A stretch of 64,000 nt of DNA from Massilia endophytica (lineage in GTDB: Bacteria > Pseudomonadota > Gammaproteobacteria > Burkholderiales > Burkholderiaceae_D), in contig NZ_CP088952.1 of NCBI RefSeq assembly GCF_021165955.1, positions 4,464,001-4,528,000 of the forward strand. Direction: 5' to 3'. Both the position numbers and the translations under genes were made by a program. Below, in pieces: positions 28,456 through 38,216 of this stretch. The notes under the pieces are model-generated. The model ran no database searches. It saw only the letters and a list, made by a program, of their open reading frames with translations, and was not told the origin of the DNA. The number at the start of each line of letters is the position of its first letter. Position 1 is the stretch's first letter.

Positions 28456-29676
28456 TCAGCGCACCAGCTGGTTGATCTCGATGATGGGCATCAGCACGGC
28501 CAGCACGATCAGCAGCACGACCACGCCCATGGCCAGGATCAGCGCCGGTTCGAGCAGGCCCGCAATGGTGAGCGTGCGGCGCTCCAGGTCCTGTTCCTGC
28601 GCGCTGGCGGCGCGTTCGAGCATGGCGGGCAGCTCGCCCGTGATTTCGCCTGCGCGGATCATGTGGATCAGCATGGGCGGGAAGTGTTTTTGCGCGGATA
28701 GTGCACGCGCGAGGCTCACGCCTTCGCGCACGGCGTTGCTGGCGTCTTCCACCAGCTGGCGCATGGCGACGTTGGACAGGGTGTCGCGGCTGGTCTCCAG
28801 CGCGCGCAGGATCGGCACGCCGGAGCCGGTGGTGATCGCGAGCGTGCTGGCGAAACGCGAAGTGTTCAGGCTGCGTTCGAACTTGCCGTACAGGGGCGCC
28901 GTGAGCAGCCAGGTATGCCAGCGCAGCTTGAGCGCGATGTTCTGCAGCGCGCGGCGCCACATGAACCATGCGCCAATGAGGAGCACGAGCACGATCAGGC
29001 CGTAGTTCCGCACGAAGTCCGACACGGCCAGCATGATGATGGTGAGAACGGGCAGCTTCTGCTTGGTGTTGGCGAACACGGATACGATCTGCGGCACCAC
29101 ATACGTCAGCAGGAAGATCACGATGGCGAATGCCACCACCGTCACGATAGCGGGATAGGTGAAAGCCAGCTTCACCTTCTGCACCAGGGCGTTGCGCCTT
29201 TCGATATAGTCCGCAAGCCGCGAGAGCACGCGCGAGAGCTGGCCGATCTGCTCGCCGGATGCGACCAGGGCGCGGTAGATTTCGGCGAAGTCGCGCGGGT
29301 GGCGCGAGAGCACGTCCGACAGCGATGCGCCGCCTATCACCTCCGAGCGGATCGATGCGATCAGGTCGCGCACATAGGGGCGCTCGGCCTGTTCCAGCAG
29401 GGCCGTGAAGGCCTGTTCCAGTGGCAGGCCCGCTTCGAGCAGGCTGGCCAGCTGGCGCGTGAACAGGGCCAGTTCGCTGGTGGAGAGCTTCTCGCCGAAG
29501 CCGCGGCGCGTGGCTGCGCCGCTCGCATCCACCTGGGCGGAAATGGCGTCCACCTTGATCGGCACCAGGCCTTGCGCGCGCAGGTCGGCACGCGCGGAGC
29601 GGGCGCTGTCCGAATTGAGCACGCCTTTTTTCGTTGCGCCTGCCTCGTCGACGGCTTCATAGCGGAATGCGGGCAT
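28456..29676 (-). CDS. gspF: Type II secretion system platform protein GspF
   Basis: The 406-residue polytopic inner-membrane protein has two T2SSF repeats (LFTRQLASLLEAGLPLEQAF and FASTLAITTGSGVPILRAL) and three membrane segments (near VVAFAIVIFLLTYVVPQI, GLIVLVLLIGAWFMW and LALMGVVVLLIVLAVLMP-like ILAMGVVVLLIVLAVL). It anchors the GspE ATPase and drives pseudopilus assembly. The N-terminus MPAFRYEAVDEAG is typical. It lies 3 bp after gspE. Confidence 0.97.
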   Translation of the reverse strand: MPAFRYEAVDEAGATKKGVLNSDSARSARADLRAQGLVPIKVDAISAQVDASGAATRRGFGEKLSTSELALFTRQLASLLEAGLPLEQAFTALLEQAERPYVRDLIASIRSEVIGGASLSDVLSRHPRDFAEIYRALVASGEQIGQLSRVLSRLADYIERRNALVQKVKLAFTYPAIVTVVAFAIVIFLLTYVVPQIVSVFANTKQKLPVLTIIMLAVSDFVRNYGLIVLVLLIGAWFMWRRALQNIALKLRWHTWLLTAPLYGKFERSLNTSRFASTLAITTGSGVPILRALETSRDTLSNVAMRQLVEDASNAVREGVSLARALSAQKHFPPMLIHMIRAGEITGELPAMLERAASAQEQDLERRTLTIAGLLEPALILAMGVVVLLIVLAVLMPIIEINQLVR

Positions 29677-29679
29677 CGC

Positions 29680-31101
29680 TTAGTCCTTGGAGACGCGCAG
29701 CAGTTCGGCGAGCGTGGTGGTGCCGTCCGCGATCCAGCGTTCGCCGTCTTCGCGCATGGTCTTCATGCCGTCGGCGATGGCGACGTTGCGAATCTCCGCT
29801 TCGGAGGCGCGGTCGTGGATCTGGGCGCGGATCTGTTCCGTCGTTTCGAGGAGCTCGTAAATACCCACGCGGCCCTGGTAGCCGGTGCTGCCGCACTGTT
29901 CGCAGCCGACGGCCTTCCATTGGCCCGCTTCGAAGGTCTTGCAGACGGGGCACAGCTTGCGCACGAGGCGCTGGGCCAGCACGCCGAGCAGCGAAGACGA
30001 GAGCAGGAAGGGCTCGATACCCATGTCCAGCAGACGCGTCACCGCCGACGCGGCGTCGTTGGTGTGCAGCGTGGCCAGCACGAGGTGGCCGGTGAGCGAG
30101 GCCTGTACGGCGATCTGCGCGGTCTCCAGGTCGCGGATCTCGCCGATCATGATGACGTCGGGGTCCTGGCGCAGGATGGCGCGCAGGGCCTTGGCGAAGC
30201 TCATGTCGATGCGCGGGTTCACCTGCGTCTGTCCCACCCCGGCGAGATCGTACTCGATGGGGTCTTCCACTGTGAGGATGTTGGTGGTCGTGGAGTTGAG
30301 CAGCGAGAGCGCGGCGTAGAGCGTGGTGGTTTTGCCCGAACCGGTGGGGCCCGTCACGAGGACGATGCCGTGGGGCTGGGTGATCAGGCCGTTGAACTGG
30401 GCCAGCATGCCGTCGCTCATACCGAGATGCTGCAGGTCGAGGCGGCCCGCTTCCTTGTCCAATAGACGGAGCACGGCGCGCTCGCCGTGGCCGGTGGGCA
30501 GCGTGGACACGCGGACGTCAACAGGCTTGCCGCCCACGCGCAGCGTGATGCGGCCGTCCTGCGGCAGACGCTTTTCAGCGATGTCCAGCTGCGCCATGAT
30601 CTTGATACGCGAGATCAGCGAGCCGTGGATGGCCTTGCGCGGCTTGACGATGTCGCGCAGCGCGCCGTCGATGCGGAAGCGCACCACCGAAACCTGCTCG
30701 AAGGGTTCAACGTGAATGTCCGAAGCACCGTCACGCAGGGCCTGGGTGAGCAGCGCGTTGATCATGCGGATCACCGGCGCGTCGTCCGAGGATTCCAGCA
30801 GGTCTTCGATGGCGGGAACATCCTGCAGCAGCTTGGTGAGATCGAGGTCGGCGTCGAATTCGTCCGCCACCTGCGATACGTCGCCGCCCGCGCCTGCATA
30901 GGCTTCGGCGATGGCGGCTTCGAGGTCGGCGCGCGGCAGGGATTTGAGATGGATGCGGCCGAAACGGCGCGACACCTCGGCGATGGCCGAAGGCGCGGTC
31001 GCGCTGGATACGTACACGTCCACCTGGTTCGCCACCTGCTCGCCCGGCTTGGCCAGGACGAGGAAGTCGCGCGCGAAGGCGTAAGGCAGGAGATTGCTCA
31101 T
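29680..31101 (-). CDS. gspE: Type II secretion system ATPase GspE
   Basis: This hexameric traffic ATPase has 473 residues: an N-terminal N1E/N2E region, Walker A GPTGSGKTTTLYAAL, Asp box and Walker B (RQDPDVIMIGEIRD), the His box (LATLHTNDAASAVTRL), and a tetracysteine zinc module CPVCKTF and CEQCGSTGYQGR. The start codon overlaps the gspD stop (TAATG). It acts on the cytoplasmic face with GspL and GspF. Confidence 0.98.
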   Translation of the reverse strand: MSNLLPYAFARDFLVLAKPGEQVANQVDVYVSSATAPSAIAEVSRRFGRIHLKSLPRADLEAAIAEAYAGAGGDVSQVADEFDADLDLTKLLQDVPAIEDLLESSDDAPVIRMINALLTQALRDGASDIHVEPFEQVSVVRFRIDGALRDIVKPRKAIHGSLISRIKIMAQLDIAEKRLPQDGRITLRVGGKPVDVRVSTLPTGHGERAVLRLLDKEAGRLDLQHLGMSDGMLAQFNGLITQPHGIVLVTGPTGSGKTTTLYAALSLLNSTTTNILTVEDPIEYDLAGVGQTQVNPRIDMSFAKALRAILRQDPDVIMIGEIRDLETAQIAVQASLTGHLVLATLHTNDAASAVTRLLDMGIEPFLLSSSLLGVLAQRLVRKLCPVCKTFEAGQWKAVGCEQCGSTGYQGRVGIYELLETTEQIRAQIHDRASEAEIRNVAIADGMKTMREDGERWIADGTTTLAELLRVSKD

Positions 31102-33284
31102 TATCGCTGCGGAGTGTTGGTGGTCTCAGGCGCAGCGGCGCCCGGGTCGCGCACTGGAACCGGTGCAGGCGGCACGGGGCGGGCAAGGCCGCCTTCAGAA
31201 CCTGGCACGCCATTGGTCAGCGCAGGCAGCTGCGGCTGGCCCAGCTGCTTCAACAGCACCGTGTCGCTCGGCGTGAACTCGGCGCCCGCGGCGCGCATGT
31301 AGTCGTAGCGGTCGGCGGCAAGGCTCATGCTCTGTTCCTTGTTGCGAATGACGACAGGACGCAGGAAGACCATGAGGTTGGTCTTCTTGCGGCTGCGGGT
31401 GCTGTACTTGAACAGGTTGCCAATGACGGGGATATCGCCAAGGCCGCGCACCTTCTCGACGTTGTCGCCCGCGCGGTCTTCGATCAGGCCGCCCAGTACG
31501 ATGATCTGGCCATCGTCCGCCACCACGTTGTTCTCGATGACGCGGGTGTTGAGCGTAATGCCGGCCGTTGCGGCCAGCGAGGACTGGTCCACGCTGGACG
31601 ATTCGTTGTAGATGGCGAGCTTGATGGTGCCGCCTTCCGAAATCTGCGGGCGCACCTTCAGCGTCAGGCCCACGTCCTTGCGGTCGATGGTCTGGAAGGG
31701 GTTGGTGTTGGTGCCCGAGGTGGTGGTGAACTGGCCCGTGAGGATAGGCACGTTCTGGCCCACGCGGATGGTGGCCACTTCGTTATCCAGCGTGATCATG
31801 TTCGGCGTGGAGAGGATGTTGCCGTTGCCGTTCGTCTCCAGCGTGTGCGCCACGGCGCCCAGGCCGAACTTGCCGTCCGCCAGCTGCTTGAATACGCCGA
31901 TGGTGAGGCCGTTGCCCGGCGCCGCCGTGCCGTTGTAGACGTTGACCAGGTTGTTGCCGCCGCTGGCGAAGGACTGCAGGCCGCCGAGGCGGTAGGTGCT
32001 CTTGCTGTCGCCGGATGCGCCCACCCACTGCACGCCGAACTCGGAAGCCTTGTCCGCGCTGACTTCGACGATCAGGGCTTCGATGTAGACCTGGGCGCGG
32101 CGTACGTCCAGCTGGTCGATCACGGCGCGCAGGTTGCGGTAGACGGCTTCCGGCGCGGTGATGATGAGGGTGTTGGTGGAGGCGTCGGCCTGGATGAAGC
32201 CGCCCGCGCCGCCAGCAGTGGACTGGGTCGCGCTGCGGGCCGCGTTCAGCAGCGGATTGGTGCTGCCGGCGCCCTGCCCCGCCACCCCGGTCTGGCCGAT
32301 GGTGTTGTTGGCGCCCGTCTGCATGGTGGCCTGGTTGCTGCCCAGCGTGCCTCCCGTGTTGCTGCCACCGGTCGGCGCGGCTTCGCCGGAAATGACGGCG
32401 CGCAGGGTTTCTGCCAGCTTGGTCGCATCCGCGTTCTTCAGGTAGACCACGTGCACATTGCCCGCCTGGGTGGTCGGCTGGTCCAGCTTTGCGATCAGCG
32501 ATTTCGCCAGATTGGCGCGCGCCACGGACGGCGCGCGCAGCACCAGCGAATTGGTGCGCGGATCGGCCAGCACGCTCACGCGGCCGCCGCCATCGCCCCC
32601 TGCGCCGGGTTCCATCAGCTTGTTGATCATTGCTGCCAGGTCGCTGGCGATGGCATTGCGTACGGGGATCACGTCCATGTCCGCCGCCGCAGGCGAATCC
32701 ATGGAAGCGATGATCTTGGCCAGGCGCTTCAGGTTGTCCGCATAGTCGGTGATGACGAGCGTGTTATTGCCCGGATTCGCGTTGATCGTGTTGTTCGGGG
32801 TGATCAGGGGGCGCAGCACCGTGACGAGGTTCGCCGCCGACTCGTGGTTCAGGTGGAAGACCTGCGTCGCCACCTGGTCGCCTTTCGGCGCGGCCTGGCC
32901 GCCCACGATGGTGGGGCTGGCCTGCAGCTTGGCTTCCGCTTCCGGCACCACCTTCGCGTAGCCGTCGCCGCTGACGATGGCGTAGCCTTGCAGGCGCAGC
33001 GCGGAAGTCAGGAGGCTGAAGGCCTGCGACTTGCTGATCGCCTTCTCGGACACCAGCGTGATCGTGCCTTTCACGCGCGGGTCGATCAGGAAGGTGATGT
33101 TGGTGTAGTGCCCCACTGCCTTGATGACGGACTCGATGTCGGCGCCAACGAAGTTCAGCGCAGCCTCGTCGGCCTGGGCCCAGGCGGGTCCGGCGGACTG
33201 GCCCAGCACGCAGCACAGGAGTGCCGCTGCGCTCATGCGGCGCAGCACGGGGGTGGGGGTTTTGCTTGCAGACTGTTTTTTCAT
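31101..33284 (-). CDS. gspD: Type II secretion system secretin GspD
   Basis: This outer-membrane multimeric channel has 727 residues: a signal peptide (MSAAALLCCVLGQSAGPAWA region), N0 (ALNFVGADIESVIKAVGHYT), N1-N3 domains with the repeated PVRNAIASDLAAMINKL and VVYLKNADATKLAETLRAV motifs, a Gly/Asn/Thr-rich N3 insert, and the secretin core (VGQNVPILTGQ, VGLTLKVRPQISEGG, GLIEDRAGDNVEKVRGLGDIP, split here). The start overlaps the gspN stop. A C-terminal Pro-rich tail (RPVPPAPVPVRDPG) follows the core. Confidence 0.97.
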   Translation of the reverse strand: MKKQSASKTPTPVLRRMSAAALLCCVLGQSAGPAWAQADEAALNFVGADIESVIKAVGHYTNITFLIDPRVKGTITLVSEKAISKSQAFSLLTSALRLQGYAIVSGDGYAKVVPEAEAKLQASPTIVGGQAAPKGDQVATQVFHLNHESAANLVTVLRPLITPNNTINANPGNNTLVITDYADNLKRLAKIIASMDSPAAADMDVIPVRNAIASDLAAMINKLMEPGAGGDGGGRVSVLADPRTNSLVLRAPSVARANLAKSLIAKLDQPTTQAGNVHVVYLKNADATKLAETLRAVISGEAAPTGGSNTGGTLGSNQATMQTGANNTIGQTGVAGQGAGSTNPLLNAARSATQSTAGGAGGFIQADASTNTLIITAPEAVYRNLRAVIDQLDVRRAQVYIEALIVEVSADKASEFGVQWVGASGDSKSTYRLGGLQSFASGGNNLVNVYNGTAAPGNGLTIGVFKQLADGKFGLGAVAHTLETNGNGNILSTPNMITLDNEVATIRVGQNVPILTGQFTTTSGTNTNPFQTIDRKDVGLTLKVRPQISEGGTIKLAIYNESSSVDQSSLAATAGITLNTRVIENNVVADDGQIIVLGGLIEDRAGDNVEKVRGLGDIPVIGNLFKYSTRSRKKTNLMVFLRPVVIRNKEQSMSLAADRYDYMRAAGAEFTPSDTVLLKQLGQPQLPALTNGVPGSEGGLARPVPPAPVPVRDPGAAAPETTNTPQR

Positions 33285-34057
33285 TATCTGAACTCTAGTG
33301 CGATGACATTTTTACCGCTGATATTGCGGCGCTGGCCCAGCAGGTTGAGCAGGCTGCCCAGCGTCGCTTCGTATCCTTCTGCCGCCTCGGCCTGTCCGGA
33401 GAACTGGAAGCGGCCGTGATTGATGTTGCCGGAACCGCGCAGCAGCAGCGGCCCTTTTACGGTGCTGACGGTGAGCCCGGCCTGCTGGCCGCGCCAGTCC
33501 ATCGCCACCTGGTAGCTGCCCAGCGGCCGGATCGGCACCAGCCGCGAGGACATGTCCTGCATCTGCAGCGTGGTCTGGCCGTTGATGACGACGTTGCGGT
33601 CCACCAGCGCCAGCTGCAGCGATGTCCAGGAGAGCTGCATCGCTCCGCTGAAGGCCAGCGTGTTGAGCGGCGCCCCCAGGCCTGCCAGCCCATCGGCAGG
33701 CAGCTTCAGGGCGCCGGGGCTCAGCTGCCATTCCTTCCAGCTTCCCGTAACGTGCAGGGGCTGCGTGAGCGCGTCCGGATTCTCCAGATCCATGTTCACA
33801 CTGCCGACCAGCACAAGCGGCGAGATCTTCCAGCTGAAACGGCCGGGCAGCAGCGGCGTAATCGCGCCGCTGTGGCTGGCGGCCCCGCCGATAAAGGCCG
33901 AACCGCTCCACAGCGTACCTTGCGGGTCACCCAGCGTCAAACGCCCTGCCGTCTGCTTTTCCACCAGGGCGGCGAGCCAGCTGGCGGGGAAGAAGACGGC
34001 CAGCGTCAGCGCCGCCGTAACAGCAATCGCCAGCAACCATAGCACGGCGCGCTTCAT
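33284..34057 (-). CDS. gspN: Type II secretion system protein N (GspN)
   Basis: The bitopic inner-membrane protein has 257 residues. One N-terminal segment (RAVLWLLAIAVTAALTLAVFF) precedes a beta-rich periplasmic region with GDPQGTLWSGSA, a phrase typical of GspN. Its role in the system is poorly defined. ATG 34057 shares a base with the gspM stop (TGATG); TTG 34060 is an alternative. It sits between gspM and gspD. Confidence 0.9.
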   Translation of the reverse strand: MKRAVLWLLAIAVTAALTLAVFFPASWLAALVEKQTAGRLTLGDPQGTLWSGSAFIGGAASHSGAITPLLPGRFSWKISPLVLVGSVNMDLENPDALTQPLHVTGSWKEWQLSPGALKLPADGLAGLGAPLNTLAFSGAMQLSWTSLQLALVDRNVVINGQTTLQMQDMSSRLVPIRPLGSYQVAMDWRGQQAGLTVSTVKGPLLLRGSGNINHGRFQFSGQAEAAEGYEATLGSLLNLLGQRRNISGKNVIALEFR

Positions 34058-34566
34058 CAACGCTCCTGCCGCAGGGTGATGGTGGCGTCCACCATGCCTG
34101 CGGGAGTCTGTGCCGTGAAGCTCGCGTCCTGCACTGCGATGCGGTTCTCGCGGCGGATGGCGTCGAGCCAGGTAACGATGCCTGCGAAGGAGGCGCCCTT
34201 GAATTCGAGCTTCGCATATTCACCCGTCATGACCACCGAAGCAGCCGTCAGGCCGCGCGCGGACAGACCCGTGTTCAGGGACTCGCGCGTCATGGGCGGC
34301 GCCTGCAGCGGCGGCTGGGCCGAGAGCTGGGCGGCTTCGGCGGCCAGCGCCTGCAGTTCGGCCGCCTGCTGGCGCAGCTTCGGCAGGTCCTTGTTAAGCT
34401 GTTCGCGGCCGCTCAGGGCAGGATCGATCAGCAGGCCATAGACCAGGCCCACGATGACGACGATACCGCCAACGGCCAGAAACTTGCGTTCCTGCTCCGT
34501 GCGTTCAGACCAGAAAGCGCGCGCCTGCGCGCGGTAGCCGTTCAGTTGTTCGCGTACGGTGCTCAT
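34057..34566 (-). CDS. gspM: Type II secretion system protein M (GspM)
   Basis: The bitopic inner-membrane protein has 169 residues: a short cytoplasmic N-terminus (MSTVREQLNGYRAQARAFW), a membrane segment (FLAVGGIVVIVGLVYGLLIDPAL), a coiled-coil stretch (LNKDLPKLRQQAAELQALAAEA, split by convention) and a small ferredoxin-like C-domain. It pairs with GspL. The start overlaps the gspL stop (ATGA). Confidence 0.93.
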   Translation of the reverse strand: MSTVREQLNGYRAQARAFWSERTEQERKFLAVGGIVVIVGLVYGLLIDPALSGREQLNKDLPKLRQQAAELQALAAEAAQLSAQPPLQAPPMTRESLNTGLSARGLTAASVVMTGEYAKLEFKGASFAGIVTWLDAIRRENRIAVQDASFTAQTPAGMVDATITLRQER

Positions 34567-35798
34567 GATTTTCCTCCTGCGCGAACCTGCCACACGCCGG
34601 GCGCGGACTCCGTCAGCGACAGGCGGTGGTTCGCCAGCGCGGCCTGCACCTGCGCAAGCGCGCCGGGATCGGCGGCATCGGGCTTGAGCTTGACGTTGAG
34701 GGCGCGGTCGCGGTACTCCAGCGAGGCGATAATGTCCCGGCGGGGCAGCGTGGCAAGCGCCTCGCCCAGCGCTGCGCTCATGGCGTTGAAGTCGTCCGCC
34801 GCGGTAGCGCCGCGCGCCGCCTTCGCCGCGGCGAGGTTCTTGCGCATCTGGCCTGCCGGGTCGAGGATCACTTTCTCGTTCGGGTAAGCGGCGCGGAAGG
34901 TCTGCTCCATCGACTTGCGCACGGTGTCCGCTTCACGCTTCATGCGCAGCCAGTCGATATTGAGGCCTGCGATGTTGACGAGCAGCGCCAGCACGGCGAG
35001 GCGCAGCGGCCAGCGCCAGCGCTGCCACAGGCGCGCATTGGCGCCGCTGCTTGCGGCGAGGCCCGCCGCCAGGTCCAGCTGCACGGCGCGCGAGGCGGCG
35101 ATACGGTGCGCCCAGTGGTCGTCTTCCAGCGTGATGCCGCCGACCGACGGCAGCAGCGCTTCGTACTGCGCCCGCTGTGCGGGCGGCACGTAGAGCGTTA
35201 CGGGCGCGTCGCCAGCGAGGGCGCGCACCGTGTGCAGGGCGGCTTCCGGTTCCGGGGGCAGCGTGAGGCCCATGCCTTCGTACTGCGCGGCGCGCAGGGT
35301 CAGTTCAATGCCCGCGTCGTCGGTCGCCAGCGCGGCGGAGGCGCCGCCAGGCGCCAGCGGCAGGCAAAGCTGGGAGGGCATCGCCGAAACGGCGTTGGCG
35401 CCTTGCGCCACCAGGGCCTGCACCAGCACTTCCAGCCAGGCGCGCTGCACGACGGCGACGGTGCGCTCGCTGCTGTTCGGCTGCGCGGGCGCGAGGGCGA
35501 GCACGCAGTCCGCCGGGTCGCCCAGGAGATGTTCTTCGACGAGATTGGGCAGGGCGGCCTTCAGGCGCGCGCCGGAGAGCGGCGGCACTTTCACGCGCAG
35601 CAGCGTCACGTCGGCGGCGGCCAGCAGCAGCACCACGCGGCGTGCGGCGGCCACCATGTCGCGCAGATTGCCCAGCGCTCCAGCGCCCTGCTGCATGACG
35701 TTGCCGCCATCGCCCACCAGCGCGAAGTGGCAGCTTTGCGGCACGCCGCTGTCACCTGCGGCCGCGCGGGGCGGATAGCTAATGTACAGAGTTGTCAA
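34563..35798 (-). CDS. gspL: Type II secretion system protein L (GspL), TTG start
   Basis: The bitopic protein has 411 residues. The cytoplasmic actin-like domain (TLYISYPPRAA, VVLLLAAADVTLLRVKVPP, HLLGDPADCVLALAP) recruits GspE. One membrane segment (WPLRLAVLALLVNIAGLNIDW) and a small periplasmic domain follow. No ATG fits; TTG 35796-35798 is the likely start, though the ribosome site is weak. Translation may depend on coupling to gspK, whose stop lies 22 bp upstream. Confidence 0.92.
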   Translation of the reverse strand: MTTLYISYPPRAAAGDSGVPQSCHFALVGDGGNVMQQGAGALGNLRDMVAAARRVVLLLAAADVTLLRVKVPPLSGARLKAALPNLVEEHLLGDPADCVLALAPAQPNSSERTVAVVQRAWLEVLVQALVAQGANAVSAMPSQLCLPLAPGGASAALATDDAGIELTLRAAQYEGMGLTLPPEPEAALHTVRALAGDAPVTLYVPPAQRAQYEALLPSVGGITLEDDHWAHRIAASRAVQLDLAAGLAASSGANARLWQRWRWPLRLAVLALLVNIAGLNIDWLRMKREADTVRKSMEQTFRAAYPNEKVILDPAGQMRKNLAAAKAARGATAADDFNAMSAALGEALATLPRRDIIASLEYRDRALNVKLKPDAADPGALAQVQAALANHRLSLTESAPGVWQVRAGGKS

Positions 35799-35820
35799 AA
35801 GGTCTCGCTTTCGTTCTTTT

Positions 35821-36771
35821 TCAGTTTTCCCTGATCCATTCCAGCGACGTCAGATACTGACCGTTGCGGTTCGCCCGCCGGATCAGCGCCCAGGTTTCCA
35901 GCGCCGCCCGATCCAGCTTCACCCAGCTCTGCACCAGGAAGAAGTTACTCTCCACGACTCGCGCCGCCGTGGTGCTGAGCCCCAGCTGGCTAAGCTGCGT
36001 ATCGAACAACTGCCTCGTCAGGAACGGCGTCCTGCGCCGCGTCTGCACCAGTGCCTGCGCCTGCGACACACTCATGCCCTGCACCAGCGCGGCCAACACC
36101 TCCGGCGAAGCCGTGTTCACATTGACCGCCGCATCGTCAGGCAGCACGATGACAAAGGGCCGCAGCGCCTCAACAGCTTGCTGGGTAAATCCGGCAACGG
36201 CAAGCAGGTCCTCAACGCGCAGCAGCTCCATCGTCGTTGCCACCGCTGGCTGCTGCCCGCCCGTACCCTGCTGCGGTTGCTGCGACCGCGCCACTTCGTT
36301 GGCGACGGTTACCGCCAGCCCGGCATCCAGCTGCAGCTGCACCAGCAGGCGCTGGAATACTTCCAGCTGCTCCGGCACCACCTGGCCCTGCCGTGCAAGA
36401 CTGCCAAGATTGTAGCGCGACTGGGCGTCGTAAATCTGTCCGGCGATTGTCGCATCGTAGGATTCGTTCTCGAGGCGCTCACGCTCCACGTACTGGTCGA
36501 GCCGCGTTTCCGCCAGCGGCGTAGCCCATACGCCGTTCTCGCGTGTGACCTCGCGGTCGTCGTAGCCGCTCTGGCGCAGGATCAGGCGGGCCCAGTCCAG
36601 CGCGCCGCGCAGGATCCAGCGCGTTTGCAGGTGCAGGCGCTGGTTTTCCATGGACCTCACCTGCACCTGCTGCTGCCAGAACAGGCTGGCGACAATCGTG
36701 ATGGCCAGAGTTGTCAGGAGCAGCGCCGTGACCACGGCCACGCCGCGCTGTTTCGCCAGGCGCGCCTTCAT
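35821..36771 (-). CDS. gspK: Type II secretion minor pseudopilin GspK
   Basis: The 316-residue minor pseudopilin caps the pseudopilus tip. The prepilin-like N-terminus is KQRGVAVVTALLLTTLAITIV and, as usual for GspK, lacks Glu at +5. The large C-domain contains helix-hairpin-helix-like segments (VNVNTASPEVLAALVQGMS and LLAVAGFTQQAVEAL). ATG 36771 overlaps the gspJ stop. Confidence 0.95.
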   Translation of the reverse strand: MKARLAKQRGVAVVTALLLTTLAITIVASLFWQQQVQVRSMENQRLHLQTRWILRGALDWARLILRQSGYDDREVTRENGVWATPLAETRLDQYVERERLENESYDATIAGQIYDAQSRYNLGSLARQGQVVPEQLEVFQRLLVQLQLDAGLAVTVANEVARSQQPQQGTGGQQPAVATTMELLRVEDLLAVAGFTQQAVEALRPFVIVLPDDAAVNVNTASPEVLAALVQGMSVSQAQALVQTRRRTPFLTRQLFDTQLSQLGLSTTAARVVESNFFLVQSWVKLDRAALETWALIRRANRNGQYLTSLEWIREN

Positions 36772-37382
36772 ATCGCCCCCAGCAGGAAGATCTTCACCAG
36801 GGGCGTGGCCTGGCCGCGCAGCTTGAGCGACATTTCGAGCCCCAGCGGCGTATCGGCTCCGGGCGCCGTGGCCCCGCCGTTGCCGGGAGCCTGCCAGTTC
36901 CCGCCCTGCCAGACGCGCACGCCCATTGTGTCCACCTGTCCCTGCATGGCCACACCCGCCACGGGGTCGCTGTCGCTCATCGCCGCCTGCCACAGGCCGT
37001 CCAGCTGCGCCAGGTCGCGGGTGGATGGCGACTCCCGCCGCGTCAGCACGCCGTCGCGCACGCGGTAGCTCACCACCTGCAGCTGCGATGCCGCATTTTC
37101 CGGGAAGGTGGTACGCACGAAGACCAGGCGGGCATTGTCGGCTGCGAGGTTGGCGCGGTCCTTCAGCAGCTTCTTCCCGGCCAGTTGTTCAAGGTCGCTC
37201 TGCATCTGCGCGAATGCCAGCTGCATGCCGCGCATCTGCTCCATGGTGCCGGTGAGCTGTACGCGCGAACGCACGATGCCGTCCAGGCCGCGCCAGCCCA
37301 GCACCGCCACAATGGCGAGCACGGTGATGGCCACCAGGAGCTCCACCAGCGTGAAGCCGCGTTTTGTGCGGAAGGCCATCAT
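36768..37382 (-). CDS. gspJ: Type II secretion minor pseudopilin GspJ
   Basis: The 204-residue minor pseudopilin has the type IV prepilin cleavage motif KRGFTLVELLVAITVL (cleavage after Gly, Glu at +5). It joins GspI and GspK at the pseudopilus tip. Its ATG overlaps the gspI stop and its stop overlaps the gspK start. Confidence 0.95.
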   Translation of the reverse strand: MMAFRTKRGFTLVELLVAITVLAIVAVLGWRGLDGIVRSRVQLTGTMEQMRGMQLAFAQMQSDLEQLAGKKLLKDRANLAADNARLVFVRTTFPENAASQLQVVSYRVRDGVLTRRESPSTRDLAQLDGLWQAAMSDSDPVAGVAMQGQVDTMGVRVWQGGNWQAPGNGGATAPGADTPLGLEMSLKLRGQATPLVKIFLLGAI

Positions 37383-37747
37383 TCGCGCAGCACCAGTTGC
37401 ACCAGCTTGATGATGCGGCGCTCCGGCCGGCTGGCTTCATACACGCTGACCTCCACGCGGCGAAGGCGGGGGTTTGGCGACAGAATCACTTCCTCCTCGC
37501 ATACCAGCTGCAGGTCGCCCTGCGGACAGGCGAAGGAGGTTTTGCCCACGTTGGGGAAGACCTTGCCGAGGCGGATCTGCACCAGTCGGTTCTCGGCCGA
37601 CCACGTGGCCATCATGGCGCTGCGCAGGCCGTCGCTGTTCTGCGTAAGGCTGCCCACGGCGCGCAGGGACGCGCCCAAGGCCGTGCCCACGATGACCAGC
37701 GCCACCAGCACCTCCAGCAGGGTAAAGCCGCGTGCCTTCTTCATCAT
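37379..37747 (-). CDS. gspI: Type II secretion minor pseudopilin GspI
   Basis: The 122-residue protein has prepilin motif ARGFTLLEVLVALVIVGTAL and the GspI phrase WSAENRLVQIRLG. The start was placed at the ATG pair 37747/37744; the frame stays open upstream into gspH but is not GspI-like. Overlapping ATGA junctions couple it to gspH and gspJ. Confidence 0.94.
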   Translation of the reverse strand: MMKKARGFTLLEVLVALVIVGTALGASLRAVGSLTQNSDGLRSAMMATWSAENRLVQIRLGKVFPNVGKTSFACPQGDLQLVCEEEVILSPNPRLRRVEVSVYEASRPERRIIKLVQLVLRE

Positions 37748-38205
37748 TCCACCGTGAAGTGGCCGATGCCGTCGGCGCGGATGGCGGCGCTCACGTCGCC
37801 GCTTGCAAGCGTCAGCACGAAGGGTTTGTCCACCGGCTCGCGCCCGAAGACGATGCGCATGGTGCCGGGAATATTCGAGGGGGGGTCGAGCAGCAGGGTT
37901 ACCGGGCTGCGCTTGAACTCGCGCTGGCGGAGCATGTCGTCCTGCGGCAAGGTTTCCCACTGGCGCCCGTTACGCACCAGGAAGCGGTAGCTCTCGGCAT
38001 TGGCCTCGAAGGCGATGGGGCGGTTGCGCACGATGGCTTCGTCCCGCGCCAGCTGCAGCAGCAGGGCCACGCGCTGGGCTTCCTGCTGCATGGCCTGGCG
38101 CTGGCTCGGCGCCGCGTTCATGGTGACGAGGCCCAGCGTGAGGCCGATGATGACCAGCACCACCAAAAGCTCGATCAGGGTGAAACCCCGCTGGCGGCGC
38201 CACAT
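37744..38205 (-). CDS. gspH: Type II secretion minor pseudopilin GspH
   Basis: The 153-residue protein has prepilin motif QRGFTLIELLVVLVIIGLTL and the GspH-type LLLQLARDEAIVRNRPIAFEA segment, followed by a beta-rich C-domain. ATG 38205 lies 11 bp after the gspG stop; the stop overlaps the gspI start. Confidence 0.94.
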   Translation of the reverse strand: MWRRQRGFTLIELLVVLVIIGLTLGLVTMNAAPSQRQAMQQEAQRVALLLQLARDEAIVRNRPIAFEANAESYRFLVRNGRQWETLPQDDMLRQREFKRSPVTLLLDPPSNIPGTMRIVFGREPVDKPFVLTLASGDVSAAIRADGIGHFTVE

Positions 38206-38216
38206 ATGCGTGCTTG